NCBI RefSeq assembly: GCF_900566055.1 | Contig: NZ_UPHQ01000101.1 | Span: forward strand, 1-48,487 | Origin: Mycobacterium innocens | GTDB taxonomy: Bacteria > Actinomycetota > Actinomycetes > Mycobacteriales > Mycobacteriaceae | Direction of reading: 5' to 3' | DNA length: 48,487 nt | Shown here: piece after piece, positions 18,423 to 27,460 of the stretch | Numbering within the stretch: position 1 is the stretch's first letter | Layout of the letters: the number at the start of each line of letters is the position of its first letter | Program-made: the position numbers and the translations under genes | Notes under the pieces: model-generated | The model's input: only the letters and a program-made list of their open reading frames with translations | Database searches by the model: none | Told to the model about the DNA's origin: nothing

Positions 18423-18518
18423 CTTCCAGGGCGCCGCGGATAACTGTAGTGCCGTTCGCTGCCGGGCGAGATGGCGACTGGTCACATCGGTCACCCGGAG
18501 GTGAGGGTACCCCCTCGT

Positions 18519-18575
18519 GCCCGCCTGTGAGCGACAAATCCGTTGCGCGCCTTAAGGTGTCGCTGACAGGCGGGC
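18519..18575. terminator. Long inverted repeat between convergent sufT and formamidase genes
   Basis: GCCCGCCTGT-G-AGCGACA (18519-18536) pairs with TGTCGCT-G-ACAGGCGGGC (18558-18575): 17 of 18 positions pair, with a single G-G mismatch and a 21-base loop. It stands between two convergent genes, so it can serve as a bidirectional terminator ending the suf operon. The 232-base gap otherwise holds no gene that I can see. Confidence 0.6.
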
Positions 18576-18654
18576 TAACTGTGTGCCGCCTGCATCGGTA
18601 ATTCGCGGGATAGCTGCGTCAGTGACCAGATCAGCGCCGTTGCAGGCACTCCGG

Positions 18655-19914
18655 TCAACCGGTGAAGCTGGCCCGCGGCGCCCCCATGCCGGGGTCGATC
18701 CGATGCGGTCCGGATGCTGAGGGCGTCAGCGGAAAGTCAAAGATCGCAGTCGGGATGTACACGGTGGCACACGAATTGGGAATATCGACCACTCCGGACA
18801 GGCGTCCCTCGATAGGGGCCGATCCGAGTAGCAGATAAGCCTGTTCGGGGCTATAGCCGAACTTTGTCAGGTAGTCGATCGCATGGAGGCAGGCGCGCTG
18901 GTAGGCGAGATCCGAATCGAGGTATTTCTGTTCGCCGTCCAAGGTCACCGACGTGCCCGAGAAAGCGATCCACTCCGAATGCTGCGGGGCGGTATTGCCC
19001 GGGACGAAGATGGCATTCTCATAGACGCCGTAGGTCTGCATGCCTCCTTTGATCACGTCCACATGGACGTCGATGAAGCCACCCATTTCGATGGCGCCGC
19101 AGAAGGTGATCTCGCCGTCGCCCTGAGAAAAGTGCAGATCGCCGAACGACAAGTTGGCGCCGGGCACGAACACCGGATAGAACACCCGACTTCCTTTGGT
19201 GAGGTTTTTGATGTCCTGGTTGCCGCCGTTCTCGCGGGGCGGAGCGGTGCGGGCGGCCTCGGCCGCGACGCGGCCGAACTCGTCGCCGGTCAGGGCACCC
19301 AGAATGGCGCCGTCTGGTTCCGGTGGCAGGGCAAGGGGCGGCACCCGGTTGGGATCCGTCGCGATGAGGGCTCCCTCGCGCCTGTTCCAGGTCGCCAACA
19401 GCTGCGCGGACGGGGCCGTTCCCATCAGGCCCGGATGCACGATGCCGGTGTACTTGACGCCGGGAATGTGTCGCGAGGTCGCGGTTTGTCCGGCGAAGTC
19501 CCAGATCGCCTTGTAGGCGTCGGGGAATTGATCGGTGAGGAACCCGCCGCCGTTGAGTTTGGCGAATATCCCGGTATAGCCCCAGCCCTGTCCGGCAAGC
19601 GGGCCCGAGTCCTCCTGCGGGATGGGACCGAGGTCCAGGATGTCCACGATCAGCAGGTCGCCCGGTTCGGCGCCGTCGACCGCGAACGGTCCAGACAGGC
19701 AGTGCACATTCTGCAGGGGAGCGTTGAGGATGTCTTCGGCCGAATCGTCGTTGTGTATGGCGCCGTCAAACCATTCGCGGCAGTGTGCGCGGAACGTGGC
19801 ACCGCGCTTGACGGTGACGGCCGGCGGGATATCCGGATGCCAGCGATTGTGTCCGATTATGTGTTGTTCGGTGAATTTCTTGGCCGAATCCAGCGGGAAC
19901 AGTAGTTCAGGCAT
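18655..19914 (-). CDS. fmdA: Formamidase/acetamidase (FmdA_AmdA family)
   Basis: The enzyme hydrolyses formamide or short aliphatic amides to ammonia and the acid. Over 419 residues it shows typical family segments: MPELLFPLDSAKKFTEQHI at the start, HNRWHPDIPPAVTVKRG, GDLLIVDILDLGPIP, VYENAIFVPG and the C-terminal YLLLGSAPIEGRLSGVVDIPN. It is cytosolic, with no signal peptide. I chose the ATG at 19914 because AGAGAG lies just upstream; an ATG 18 bases earlier is possible. It is divergent from fmdB across 139 bases, as in known amide-use clusters. M. tuberculosis has no gene for it between sufT and fadE15, so this is an insertion there or a loss in that lineage. Confidence 0.9.
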   Translation of the reverse strand: MPELLFPLDSAKKFTEQHIIGHNRWHPDIPPAVTVKRGATFRAHCREWFDGAIHNDDSAEDILNAPLQNVHCLSGPFAVDGAEPGDLLIVDILDLGPIPQEDSGPLAGQGWGYTGIFAKLNGGGFLTDQFPDAYKAIWDFAGQTATSRHIPGVKYTGIVHPGLMGTAPSAQLLATWNRREGALIATDPNRVPPLALPPEPDGAILGALTGDEFGRVAAEAARTAPPRENGGNQDIKNLTKGSRVFYPVFVPGANLSFGDLHFSQGDGEITFCGAIEMGGFIDVHVDVIKGGMQTYGVYENAIFVPGNTAPQHSEWIAFSGTSVTLDGEQKYLDSDLAYQRACLHAIDYLTKFGYSPEQAYLLLGSAPIEGRLSGVVDIPNSCATVYIPTAIFDFPLTPSASGPHRIDPGMGAPRASFTG

Positions 19915-20040
19915 GCGGCACTCTCTGCACATGACGACCCTTGCAGCCCAAGATGGCCGGTAACTGTGATGGCGCTGATGATCTTCTGCAAACCGTCCGC
20001 GACAGCGTCGGCAGCGGCCTACACGTCGCGGCCGACGATT

Positions 20041-20046
20041 TATAGT
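20041..20046 (+). promoter_or_regulatory. Putative -10 box for leaderless fmdB transcript
   Basis: TATAGT ends seven bases before the GTG at 20054, a spacing that would place the transcription start on the start codon. No ribosome-binding site precedes the GTG. This is a pattern match only. Confidence 0.4.
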
Positions 20047-20053
20047 CGGCGGG

Positions 20054-20341
20054 GTGCCGACCTACCTATTCCGCTGCGCGCAGGGCTGTCCGAAATTCGT
20101 CGAGCAGTATCCGATGGCCTCAGTGCCCGACAGTGCCGACTGCCCGCAGTGCGCTCGCCTGGCCAAAAGGATTCCCGCTGCACCTATGGTCGGTATCGGT
20201 CGCACCGCCGCGATGCAACTCCATGATCGCACCCGGGCCACCGCTGACTCACCGCAAGTGGTCAGCGGCCCGCTTCCTGCCCGACGTGGCAGGTCCAACA
20301 TCGCGATGAACCCACTGCACCGCGCACTGCCGCGGCCATAG
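20054..20341 (+). CDS. fmdB: FmdB-type zinc-ribbon protein
   Basis: The 95-residue protein begins MPTYLFRCAQGCPKFVEQYP and has four cysteines (C8, C12, C30, C33) in a zinc-ribbon layout like FmdB, a putative regulator first seen with formamidase genes. The spacing of the first pair is C-x3-C rather than the common C-x2-C. The C-terminal 50 residues (PQVVSGPLPARRGRSN) are basic and poorly conserved. The start is a GTG with a -10-like box seven bases upstream, suggesting leaderless translation. It is divergent from fmdA and convergent with fadE15, 26 bases away. Its exact role is not established even in the family. Confidence 0.8.
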   Translation: MPTYLFRCAQGCPKFVEQYPMASVPDSADCPQCARLAKRIPAAPMVGIGRTAAMQLHDRTRATADSPQVVSGPLPARRGRSNIAMNPLHRALPRP

Positions 20342-20367
20342 CGGCATGGCTTCGATGCCGACGCCCG

Positions 20368-22197
20368 TCAGAAGGCAGCTTCAGGCACGCGCATGATCTC
20401 GTCGTCGACGGATTCGATGACGGCCCGAACTCCGGACAGCTTGGGCAGCATGTTCTTGGCGAAGAAACCCGAAACCGCGACCTTGCCTCGATAGAACGCT
20501 TCGTCGTCCTTGGAAGGTTTGTTGGCCAACGCCGCATGGGCAACACCGGCTTGCACCAACAGCCGCCAGCCGATGATCAGGTCGCCGACGGCCAGCAGGT
20601 ATCGCACCGACGCGAGCCCGACCTTGTAGATGTCGGTCGGGTGCTGCGCGGCGGACATCAGGTAGGTGGTCAGCGCGCTCGTCATTGCGGTGACCTCGTC
20701 GAGCGCGGTTTGCAGCAGCGCGGCTTGCGGTTTCAGCGTTTCGTCGATGTTGTCGATGGTCTGCGTTATCTGAGCCGTCACAAACTGCAGCGCCTTGCCG
20801 TGGTCGCGCACGATCTTGCGGAAGAAGAAGTCCAGCGCCTGGATGGCGGTGGTGCCCTCATAGAGCGAATCGATCTTCGCGTCGCGGATGTATTGCTCGA
20901 TGGGGTAGTCCGTCAAGAAGCCCGAACCACCCAGGGTCTGCAGCGACTCGGTCAGGACCTCGTAGGCCCGTTCCGAGCCAACCCCTTTGACGACCGGCAG
21001 CAGCAGATCGTCCACGCGGTGCGCCATGTCTGGGTCGGCGCCCGAAACATGTTGCGCCACAGCGTTGTCCTGGTGCGCGGCGGCATAGAGATACAGCGCC
21101 CGCAGGCCCTCGGCGTAGGCCTTCTGGGTCATCAGGCTGCGGCGAATGTCGGGGTGGCGCATGATCGTGACGCGAGGCGCGGTCTTGTCGGTCATCTGGG
21201 TCAGGTCCGCGCCCTGCACCCGTTCTTTGGCATAGGCGAGCGCGTTGAGGTAGCCGGTGGACAGCGTGCCCGTGGATTTGACGCCGATGGTCATACGGGC
21301 GTGCTCGATCACGGTGAACATCTGTGCGATCCCGTGGTGCACTCCGCCGACCAGGTAGCCGACCGCGGGCACGTCGGTGGCGCCGAAGGTCAACTCGCAC
21401 GTCGGGGAGGACTTGAGACCCATCTTGTGTTCCAGGCCGGTGACGTAGACGCCGTTGCGGGGGCCGAGTTCACCGGTGTCCGGATCGAAAAGGTAATTGG
21501 GCACATAGAACAGGCTCAATCCTTTGGTCCCCGGACCGGCGCCCTCCGGCCGGGCCAGGACCAGGTGGAAGATGTTCTCGGCCGTGTCGCCCACGTCACC
21601 GCCGGAGATGAACCGCTTGACGCCCTCGATGTGCCAGGTGCCGTCGGGTTGTTCGACGGCCTTGGTCCGGCCGGCACCCACATCGGAGCCCGCGTCGGGT
21701 TCGGTGAGCACCATGGTGGCCTGCCAACCGCGTTCGACACCCATCGCCGCCCACTGCCGTTGCTGCTCGTTGCCCTCGACGTACAGGGACTGTGACAGCG
21801 TCGGGCCCAGGTTGTAGAAGGACGCAGCAGGGTTGGCGCAGTAGATCATTTCGTTGACAGCCCAGACCAGCGGTGCGGGGGCGGGCATGCCGCCGATCTC
21901 CTCGGCCAAACCCAGGCGCCACCACTCGGCGTCTTTGATCGCTTGCACCGTCTTGACCAACTCGTCGGGCACGCTGATGGAGTGGGTGGCCGGGTCGAAC
22001 ACGGGCGGGTTGCGGTCGGCGTAGGCGAAGGTTTCGGCGACCGGACCTTCGGCCAAGCGGGCCGCTTCGGCCAGGATGGTGCGCACCGTGTCTGCGTCGA
22101 GCTCGCTATAACGCCCGGTGCCGAGGACGGCGCCCACATCGAGGACCTCGAGGAGATTGAATTCGAGATCGCGGACGTTGGCGATGTAGTGGCCCAA
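20368..22197 (-). CDS. fadE15: Acyl-CoA dehydrogenase FadE15-like, long form (Rv1467c ortholog)
   Basis: The FAD enzyme catalyses alpha,beta-dehydrogenation of acyl-CoA. At 609 residues it belongs to the long FadE5-like group, with an N-terminal helical domain, a beta domain ([23 protein letters not shown]), a C-terminal helical domain with the candidate catalytic Glu in [13 protein letters not shown], and an extra C-terminal region of about 150 residues. I chose the TTG at 22197 ([13 protein letters not shown]) because AAGGGA lies six bases upstream and the length then matches M. tuberculosis FadE15. A GTG 15 bases earlier is the alternative. It lies downstream of the PE_PGRS gene on the same strand. 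Confidence 0.9.
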   Translation of the reverse strand: MGHYIANVRDLEFNLLEVLDVGAVLGTGRYSELDADTVRTILAEAARLAEGPVAETFAYADRNPPVFDPATHSISVPDELVKTVQAIKDAEWWRLGLAEEIGGMPAPAPLVWAVNEMIYCANPAASFYNLGPTLSQSLYVEGNEQQRQWAAMGVERGWQATMVLTEPDAGSDVGAGRTKAVEQPDGTWHIEGVKRFISGGDVGDTAENIFHLVLARPEGAGPGTKGLSLFYVPNYLFDPDTGELGPRNGVYVTGLEHKMGLKSSPTCELTFGATDVPAVGYLVGGVHHGIAQMFTVIEHARMTIGVKSTGTLSTGYLNALAYAKERVQGADLTQMTDKTAPRVTIMRHPDIRRSLMTQKAYAEGLRALYLYAAAHQDNAVAQHVSGADPDMAHRVDDLLLPVVKGVGSERAYEVLTESLQTLGGSGFLTDYPIEQYIRDAKIDSLYEGTTAIQALDFFFRKIVRDHGKALQFVTAQITQTIDNIDETLKPQAALLQTALDEVTAMTSALTTYLMSAAQHPTDIYKVGLASVRYLLAVGDLIIGWRLLVQAGVAHAALANKPSKDDEAFYRGKVAVSGFFAKNMLPKLSGVRAVIESVDDEIMRVPEAAF

Positions 22198-22230
22198 TGC
22201 GGTTCCCTTCACTTTGGCGGCTCGACCCTT

Positions 22231-22250
22231 GGCCGGGTTTTAATCCGGCC
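22231..22250. repeat. Inverted repeat in the fadE15/PE_PGRS gap
   Basis: GGCCGG-GTTTTAAT-CCGGCC is a perfect 6-base repeat around an AT-rich loop, 34 bases upstream of the fadE15 start and 71 bases downstream of the PE_PGRS stop. It could terminate the PE_PGRS transcript or be an operator for fadE15. Confidence 0.35.
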
Positions 22251-22320
22251 CAGTTTCCCCGAGTGAGGAAAACGTACGCAACCGTAACCAGCGGCGAGGT
22301 GGGCTGACCTGCCGCTACGG

Positions 22321-23421
22321 CTAGCCGTTCGCGCCGTTTTGGCCGAACAGCAGCCCGCGCACGCCGCCCGTGCCGGGGGTACCGACTGTGCTACGGCCGC
22401 CGTTGCCGCCGTTGCCGATCAGCAGTGCGTTGCCGCCGTTGCCGCCGTTGCCTGGTGGGAACGACCCGCCATTGCCGCCGGCCCCGCCGTTGCCGATCAA
22501 GCCGGCCTGGCCGCCGAGCCCGCCGCTGGCGTTGCTAAAGCCGTTGCCGCCGTTGCCGCCGTTGCCGACAAAGAACCCGCCGTTGCCGCCGGCCCCGCCG
22601 AGCCCATTGGAGAGGGCGTCCCCGCCGGTGCCGCCGTCGCCGAACAGGAAGGCCCTGCCGCCGTTGCCGCCGCCGCCGAGGAAGCTGCTGCCGCCACCAC
22701 CGCCGTTTCCGTACAACACGCCGCCGTTGCCGCCCGCGCCACCGGCTCCTATACCGTTGGGGCTGATACCGCCGGCGCCGCCGGCCCCAAGCAAGAAGGC
22801 GGAGCCCCCGACACCGCCCGCACCGCCGCCGCCGCCGCTGTTGCCGCCGGCACCGCCGTTGCCCAAGAGCCACCCGCCGAGGCCGCCGGCGCCGCCGTTG
22901 GCGCCCGCCGCACCGACGCCGCCGGCCCCGCCGTTGCCGATCAGGCCCGCCGAGCCGCCCCGGCCGCCGGCCTGGCCAGCCACTCCATCTCCGCCTCTAC
23001 CGCCGTTGCCGAACAAGATTCCGCCGTCCTCGCCGGCCTTTCCCGCCCCGCCGTCGGCGCCGTCACCGATCAGCGGACGCCCGAGTAGCGCCCGGGCGGG
23101 CGCGTTGATCGCGTCGAGCAGCGGCTGCAAGGGGTTCGCCGCGGCGGCCTCTGCGCTGGCGTAGGCCTGCGCGCCGCCGAACAGGTTCTGCACGAATTGG
23201 TCGTGGAACGCCGCGGCCTGCGCGCCGAGCGTCTGATAGCTCAGGCCGTGGGCTCGAAAGAACGCCGCGATGGCGGCCGACACCTCGTCGGCGCCGGCCG
23301 CCGCCACGGCGGTCGTCTGGGCCGCCGCCGCCGAGTTGGCCTCGCTGATCACCGAACCGATGCGCGCCAGATTCCCGGCCGCCCCCGACACATACTCCGT
23401 ATTAGTGACGACGAATGGCAT
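22321..23421 (-). CDS. PE_PGRS family protein (PE_PGRS29/Rv1468c ortholog)
   Basis: The 366-residue protein has a PE domain (residues 1-95: [20 protein letters not shown], with the family signal YASAE near residue 87), a linker ([26 protein letters not shown]), and about 240 residues of Gly-Gly-Ala/Gly-Gly-Asn repeats typical of PGRS. PE proteins are exported by ESX-5 and reach the cell surface. I recall that the M. tuberculosis ortholog Rv1468c has been reported to bind host ubiquitin; I cannot confirm that motif here. The ATG at 23421 has GGAGG eight bases upstream. The ORF on the opposite strand is a Pro-rich shadow of the repeats. Confidence 0.93.
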   Translation of the reverse strand: MPFVVTNTEYVSGAAGNLARIGSVISEANSAAAAQTTAVAAAGADEVSAAIAAFFRAHGLSYQTLGAQAAAFHDQFVQNLFGGAQAYASAEAAAANPLQPLLDAINAPARALLGRPLIGDGADGGAGKAGEDGGILFGNGGRGGDGVAGQAGGRGGSAGLIGNGGAGGVGAAGANGGAGGLGGWLLGNGGAGGNSGGGGGAGGVGGSAFLLGAGGAGGISPNGIGAGGAGGNGGVLYGNGGGGGSSFLGGGGNGGRAFLFGDGGTGGDALSNGLGGAGGNGGFFVGNGGNGGNGFSNASGGLGGQAGLIGNGGAGGNGGSFPPGNGGNGGNALLIGNGGNGGRSTVGTPGTGGVRGLLFGQNGANG

Positions 23422-23769
23422 CCCGCACCTCCACAGTGAGCGTCAGCGACTGCCGAATCTTACCGTGATTTCGGCAGCTGTGATTGCCCATTCACCGAGC
23501 AATTTTCATGACGAATTTTTCTGCGCGAATGCAAATTTCAATCGGCTGCGAAATACCCGCCAAGGTAGTAGCCGGGGTCGCGCTGGCGCCCGGCGGTTCG
23601 AGCGCACGGCAGCGCCGGCGCCGGAGCCGGGGCCGGAAGAAGACCGCTTACCTTGTGCCAGTGACCAATTCAATCGCATACCGCAATGCAATCGAGATAT
23701 CGCGCGATCGCCGCGTCCCTAGACTCGGTTCATCCTGACGAACTCCCACCCCTCTGTGAGGCCGCCGGA
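23422..23769. other. Divergent intergenic region between PE_PGRS and ctpD
   Basis: These 348 bases hold no gene I can support; the short ORFs here are Arg-rich or lack start signals. The PE_PGRS-proximal part (about 23440-23560) is AT-richer than its surroundings and probably holds the divergent promoters. The middle is a low-complexity GC stretch. Confidence 0.5.
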
Positions 23770-25659
23770 ATGACCTTGACCGCTGCTGAAGCGTGCACCT
23801 CCGAGGTTTCTTTCGACCACATTCCCGTCGCTGTCGCGCGGCAGCTGAGTTGGCGTGCGGCGTTGTGGTCGGTGATGTCGGTTCGCTGGGCCGCGTTCGC
23901 GTTGGTCTTGTTTCTGGCCGGGCTGGCTGCCCAGCTGAACGGCGCACCGCAGCCGGTGTGGTGGACGCTGTATCTGGCCTGTTACCTCGCCGGCGGCTGG
24001 GGTTCGGCATGGGCTGGGGCACAGGCGCTTTGGAACAAGGCGCTCGACGTCGACCTGCTGATGGTCGTGGCAGCGATCGGAGCGGTGGCAATCGGGCAGA
24101 TCTTCGACGGTGCCCTGCTGATCGTGATCTTTGCGACGTCGGGCGCCTTGGACGACGTGGCCACCAAACACACCGCCGACTCGGTCAAGGGGTTACTGGA
24201 CCTCGCACCGGAGCAGGCCGTGGTCGTCGATGGCGACGGCCACGAGCGGCTGGTTGCGGCCGGCGAGCTGGGCGTCGGTGACCGGGTACTGGTGCGGCCG
24301 GGCGAGCGCATACCCGCCGACGGCGCCGTGCTGTCGGGCTGCTCCGAAGTCGACCAATGCTCGATCACCGGCGAGTCCATCCCGGTGGCCAAGGGCCGCG
24401 GTGACGAGGTGTTCGCGGGCACGGTCAACGGGTCCGGGGTGTTGCAGCTGCTGGTGACCCGGGACCCGTCGCAGACAGTGGTGGCCCGCATCGTCGAGCT
24501 GGTCGCCGAGGCGTCGGCCACTAAAGCCAAAACCCAGTTGTTCATTGAAAAGATCGAGCAGCGGTACTCGGTGGCCATGGTGGTGGCGACCCTCGCGCTG
24601 ATCGTCATCCCGTTGCTGCTGGGCTCGCCGCTGCAACCAGTTCTATTGCGCGCCATGACATTTATGATCGTGGCCTCGCCGTGCGCGGTGGTGCTGGCAA
24701 CCATGCCGCCGCTACTTTCGGCGATCGCGAATGCCGGCCGCCACGGGGTCCTGGTCAAATCGGCTGTGGTCGTGGAACATCTGGCCGACACCAGCATCGT
24801 CGCCTTGGACAAGACCGGCACATTGACCTGTGGCACACCGCAATTGACCACCGTCGAGCCGTTGCACCCGGATGTGGTGGGTGTGCGAAAGTTGCTCCAA
24901 TTAGCTGCTGCTGCAGAGCAATCCAGTGAGCACCCACTGGGCAGGGCCATTGTCGAGGAAGTTCGCCGCCGCGGTATCACCATCCCCGAGGCCGAGGATT
25001 TCCGTGCCCTGCCCGGCCGCGGGGTGCGAGCCACCGTGGGCCGCGATTTCGTCGAGGTGTGCAGCCCGCAGAGCTACCGGGGGGTGCCGCTACCCGAGCT
25101 CGCGCCGATCCTCGACGCAGGCGCCACGGCCGCCATCGTGATGCTGAACGGCGTCGCGGCCGGCGTGCTGGGGCTCACCGACGAGGTGCGCCCCGATGCC
25201 GCGGAGTCCGTCGCGTCCCTGACCGCACTGACGTCGGCGCCGCCGGTTCTGTTGACCGGGGACAACGGGTGCGCGGCCCGGTGGGCGGCCCGGCGCGCCG
25301 GGATCACCGATGTGCGGGCCGCGCTGTTGCCCGAGCAGAAGGTCAAGGCGGTCCGCGATCTGCAAGCCAGCGGTCACCGGGTGCTCGTCGTCGGCGACGG
25401 TGTCAACGATGCTCCCGCCATGGCCGCGGCCCGCACCTCCGTCGCGATGGGCGCCGGCGCCGACCTGACCTTGCAAACGGCCGATGGCGTCACGGTTCGG
25501 GATGAACTGCAGGTCATCCCGACTATCATCGGACTGGCCCGACAAGCCCGCCACGTGGTGACCGTCAACCTGATCATCGCCGGCACGTTCATCAGCGTTC
25601 TGGTGTTGTGGGATCTGTTGGGGCAGTTGCCAGTTACCACTGGGCGTGGCCGGCCATGA
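23770..25659 (+). pseudogene. ctpD: CtpD, P1B-4 type metal-transporting ATPase, frameshifted near its 3' end (Rv1469 ortholog)
   Basis: CtpD exports Fe2+/Co2+ across the plasma membrane. The ATG at 23770 begins MTLTAAEACTSEVSF. Visible motifs are the TGES loop, the membrane metal site S-P-C (S303-C305 in VASPCAVVLATMP), the phosphorylation motif DKTGTL (D347), SEHPLGRAI, and GDGVNDAPAMAAA. After WDLLGQLP the frame gives VTTGRGRP and stops (629 residues). Skipping one base at 25633 restores LPLGVAGHEGSTVLVALNG and NRSWRAAAS up to a stop at 25751-25753, which would make 660 residues, close to the M. tuberculosis length of 657. The lost piece includes the last membrane helix and the H-E-G motif of the P1B-4 metal site. 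The gene is either inactivated or the sequence has an error. Confidence 0.88.
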
Positions 25660-25832
25660 AGGGTCCACGGTGCTGGTCGCCCTCAACGGCATGCGCCTGC
25701 TGACCAACCGGTCCTGGCGGGCGGCGGCGTCGATGGGCGCACCAACGGCCTGAATCCGCAGCGGTTCCGGGTGTGCTCGACGTACGCTCGACGTCGCCGG
25801 ACCCACCGGGCCTGAGCGGATAAAGGGGACAC

Positions 25833-26231
25833 GTGGCGACTCGAAGATCTCACCGCCGAAAACGTCAAACAGACCGTCTACGGCAACGACAACGTGCTCG
25901 TCTACGTCTGGGCGCCGCTGTGCGCCCCGTGTGCAGTGTTGACGCCGACGTATGAGGGCTCGTCGGACAAGCATCCCGACATCGTGCACGGCAAGGTCAA
26001 CTTCGGAACCGAGCAGGAGTTGGTCTCGATCGCCGGGGTCAAGCTATTGCCCACGTTGATGGCGTTCAGGAAGGGCAAGCTGGTGTTCAAGCAGGCCGGT
26101 GTCGCTAATCCCGCGATCATGGATGACCTGGTGCGCCAGCTCCGGGCCTACCAGATCTCGCCGCCACGGCAGCGCGGCCTGCTCTCGACCTCCTTGGAAC
26201 AAAGTCGCCTGCCCGGGGCGTTACGGCAGTC
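25833..26231 (+). pseudogene. trxA: Thioredoxin TrxA-like gene with 5' frameshift and no normal stop (Rv1470 ortholog)
   Basis: A GTG at 25833 with AAAGGGG five bases upstream starts V-A-T-R. The expected thioredoxin continuation (DLTAENVKQTVYGNDNVLVYVW) lies in another frame, reached by skipping one A at 25845. The thioredoxin frame itself has no start codon before the GTG at 25894, which would cut off the first strand and helix. The body is a recognisable thioredoxin with an active site W-A-P-L-C-A-P-C and a conserved cis-Pro region (VKLLPTLMAFRKGKL). After QLRAYQIS the frame has no stop and runs on through trxB1 to 26457, so the natural end is also lost. It is probably nonfunctional, unless the extra base is a sequencing error. 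Confidence 0.75.
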
Positions 26232-26561
26232 ATGGCAACCAAAGACCTCACTGCTGCGGAGTTCGATGAAACCGTCAACGACAACGACATGGTGCTTGTC
26301 GATTTCTGGGCCTCCTGGTGCAGCCCGTGTCGCGCCTTCGCGCCCACGTTTCAGGCGTCCTCGGAGCAACATCCCGACGTGGTCTATGCCAAGGTCAACA
26401 CCGAAGAAGAGCAAGAACTGGCAGCGGCGGCCCAGATCCGGTCGATTCCCACGCTGATGGCATTCAAGAAGGGTCAACTGTTGTTCAACCAGCCCGGGGC
26501 CCTGCCCCCGGCAGCTCTGGAAGACTTGGTACAGCAGCTCAAGGCCTATGAAGTCGCCTAG
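26232..26561 (+). CDS. trxB1: Thioredoxin TrxB1-like (Rv1471 ortholog), active site CSPC
   Basis: The 109-residue thioredoxin starts MATKDLTAAEFDETVNDND, with the redox site W-A-S-W-C-S-P-C (C30 and C33) and cis-Pro in RSIPTLMAFKKG. It is a cytosolic disulfide reductant, presumably recycled by thioredoxin reductase. Most thioredoxins have C-G-P-C; the Gly to Ser change may alter redox potential. It directly follows the damaged trxA and precedes echA12 by 62 bases. No strong ribosome site is visible; the gene may have been co-translated with trxA. Confidence 0.9.
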   Translation: MATKDLTAAEFDETVNDNDMVLVDFWASWCSPCRAFAPTFQASSEQHPDVVYAKVNTEEEQELAAAAQIRSIPTLMAFKKGQLLFNQPGALPPAALEDLVQQLKAYEVA

Positions 26562-26623
26562 ACCGTCAACAATCCGGCGGCGGTGACGGCCGGGCGCGCT
26601 GCCGTACGCGATACCGTGCACGG

Positions 26624-27433
26624 GTGAGTTTGGTCCTGCTGGAACACCCGCGCCCCGAAATAGCGCTGATCACCCTCAACCGGCCGGAGCGGATGAACTC
26701 CATGGCTTTCGACGTCATGGTGCCGCTCAAGGAGGCCCTGGAGACGCTGAGCTACGACAATTCGGTGCGGGTGGTGGTGCTGACCGGGGCGGGGCGGGGC
26801 TTCTCCTCCGGTGCGGATCACAAGTCCGCGGGTGCGGTGCCTAATGTCGAGGGCCTGACCCGGCCGACCTATGCGCTGCGATCGATGGAGTTGCTCGACG
26901 AGGTCATCCTGAAGCTGCGCCGGTTGCACCAACCGGTGATCGCCGCGGTCAACGGCCCGGCCATCGGCGGGGGGCTGTGCCTGGCGCTGGCCGCGGACAT
27001 CCGGGTGGCCTCCACCAGTGCCTATTTCCGGGCCGCCGGCATCAACAACGGGCTGACGGCCAGCGAACTGGGGCTGAGCTACCTGTTGCCCAGGGCCATC
27101 GGATCCTCGCGTGCCTTCGAGATCATGCTGACCGGGCGCGACGTCAGCGCCGAGGAAGCCGAGCGCATCGGGCTGGTGTCCTGCAGGGTGCCCGCCGGCC
27201 AGCTGCTGGACACCTGTTATGCGATCGCGGCGCGGATGGCGGCGTTCTCGCGGCCGGGAATTGAGTTGACCAAACGTACACTGTGGAGTGGACTAGACGC
27301 CGCCAGCCTGGAAGGGCATATGCAGGCCGAGGGTCTGGGGCAACTTTTCGTCCGGCTGCTCACAGCCAATTTCGAAGAGGCGGTTGCCGCGCGCGCCGAG
27401 AAGCGGCCGCCGGTCTTCACCGACGACAAGTAA
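26624..27433 (+). CDS. echA12: Enoyl-CoA hydratase/isomerase family protein EchA12 (Rv1472 ortholog)
   Basis: This 269-residue member of the crotonase superfamily hydrates or isomerises acyl-CoA substrates. The start MSLVLLEHPRPEIALITLNRPERMNSM has the family N-terminus. The oxyanion-hole segments are GRGFSSGADH and NGPAIGGGLCLALAADIR, and a conserved acidic position is present in GLTASELGLSYLLPR. The GTG at 26624 is chosen by family similarity. The substrate cannot be deduced. It is in line with the thioredoxins upstream and the ABC-F gene 27 bases downstream. Confidence 0.9.
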   Translation: MSLVLLEHPRPEIALITLNRPERMNSMAFDVMVPLKEALETLSYDNSVRVVVLTGAGRGFSSGADHKSAGAVPNVEGLTRPTYALRSMELLDEVILKLRRLHQPVIAAVNGPAIGGGLCLALAADIRVASTSAYFRAAGINNGLTASELGLSYLLPRAIGSSRAFEIMLTGRDVSAEEAERIGLVSCRVPAGQLLDTCYAIAARMAAFSRPGIELTKRTLWSGLDAASLEGHMQAEGLGQLFVRLLTANFEEAVAARAEKRPPVFTDDK

Positions 27434-27460
27434 CGACAGCAGCGCCCAAGGAGAGCGATT

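Noticed and set aside
22370..23164. Plus-strand Pro-rich ORF opposite the PE_PGRS gene
   Set aside because: The complement of Gly-Gly-Asn/Ala repeats gives long Pro-Leu/Pro-Ala runs by chance; the minus strand has a true PE domain and ribosome site.
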